Assembly: GCF_020829445.1 (NCBI RefSeq)
Contig: NZ_JAIVFV010000043.1
Location: 1 to 45,409 of the forward strand
Direction of reading: 5' to 3'
DNA from: Nostoc sp. CHAB 5836
Lineage (GTDB): Bacteria > Cyanobacteriota > Cyanobacteriia > Cyanobacteriales > Nostocaceae
DNA: 45,409 bases
Position numbers and translations under genes: made by a program. This document shows, in pieces, positions 45,356 through 45,409 of this stretch (position 1 is the stretch's first letter; every line of letters begins with the position of its first letter). The notes under the pieces were generated by a model. That model had not been told where the DNA came from, searched no databases, and saw only the letters and a list, made by a program, of their open reading frames with translations.

Positions 45356-45409
45356 ATGACTTCTGCATACAGATTCCTGTCGCCATACTCTAAAGACACA
45401 ATTTGTCCC

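Noticed and set aside
1..45409. tRNA or rRNA genes and riboswitches
   Set aside because: Scanning by eye for T-loop sequences and known riboswitch cores found none; a tRNAscan or Rfam search could still reveal weak cases.

Overview
This window looks like chromosome from a filamentous, heterocyst-type cyanobacterium (Nostoc/Anabaena group). The evidence is a gene for NDH-1 subunit N, a glycine-rich cyanobacterial RRM protein, the cyanobacterial version of the S10/spc/alpha ribosomal cluster (no rpsJ, rpsN, rpmD or rpsD in it), many HIP1 octamers (GCGATCGC), and abundant heptamer STRR arrays and small palindromic repeats of the kind known from Nostoc.

Layout. Positions 1-7150 hold a UPF0175 antitoxin-like gene, a cold-shock-type RNA-binding protein, a phycobiliprotein-lyase-like fragment, an RND efflux pair (lipoprotein adaptor plus permease) and ndhN. 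Positions 7150-8284 carry repeats and then a hairpin-rich leader. Positions 8285-27026 are the translation block: rplC-rplD-rplW-rplB-rpsS-rplV-rpsC-rplP-rpmC-rpsQ-rplN-rplX-rplE-rpsH-rplF-rplR-rpsE-rplO-secY-adk-infA-rpmJ-rpsM-rpsK-rpoA-rplQ-truA-rplM-rpsI-rpmE-prfA, all on the plus strand. Positions 27222-29948 are accessory: a DUF433/DUF5615 toxin-antitoxin pair, a DUF29 gene, a MITE and a broken DUF2887 nuclease-like gene. Then come an ABC-F ATPase, gpmI, secG, a matrixin-like metalloprotease, a small antitoxin-like gene and a second DUF29 gene. A decayed copy of the metalloprotease catalytic region follows. The minus strand from 36387 to 42820 holds a GT4 glycosyltransferase, an MFS transporter overlapping recO, deoC and an orphan C5 DNA methyltransferase. 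The window ends with another GT4 glycosyltransferase, a transposase remnant and a shortened rsfS.

How it works together. The central block builds both ribosomal subunits and supplies the core RNA polymerase alpha subunit, the membrane insertion channel (SecY, with SecG further on), initiation factor 1, release factor 1 and a tRNA pseudouridine synthase. Nine spacers in this cluster are filled from stop codon to start codon by STRR arrays. A 5' block of TTAGTCA-like heptamers and a 3' block of AATGACA-like heptamers can pair into long imperfect hairpins. At several genes the STRR supplies the stop codon. In the 3' blocks, pairs of heptamers spell short ORFs joined by ATGA stop-start overlaps that run up to the next gene's start.

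Most unusual features: the STRR spacers and their mini-ORF relays, the structured leader before rplC, in-frame repeat insertions in three unrelated proteins (RND permease, RecO, metalloprotease), a perfect 26-bp hairpin that contains the ABC-F stop codon, and several gene remnants. I saw no CRISPR array, tRNA, rRNA or complete insertion sequence.
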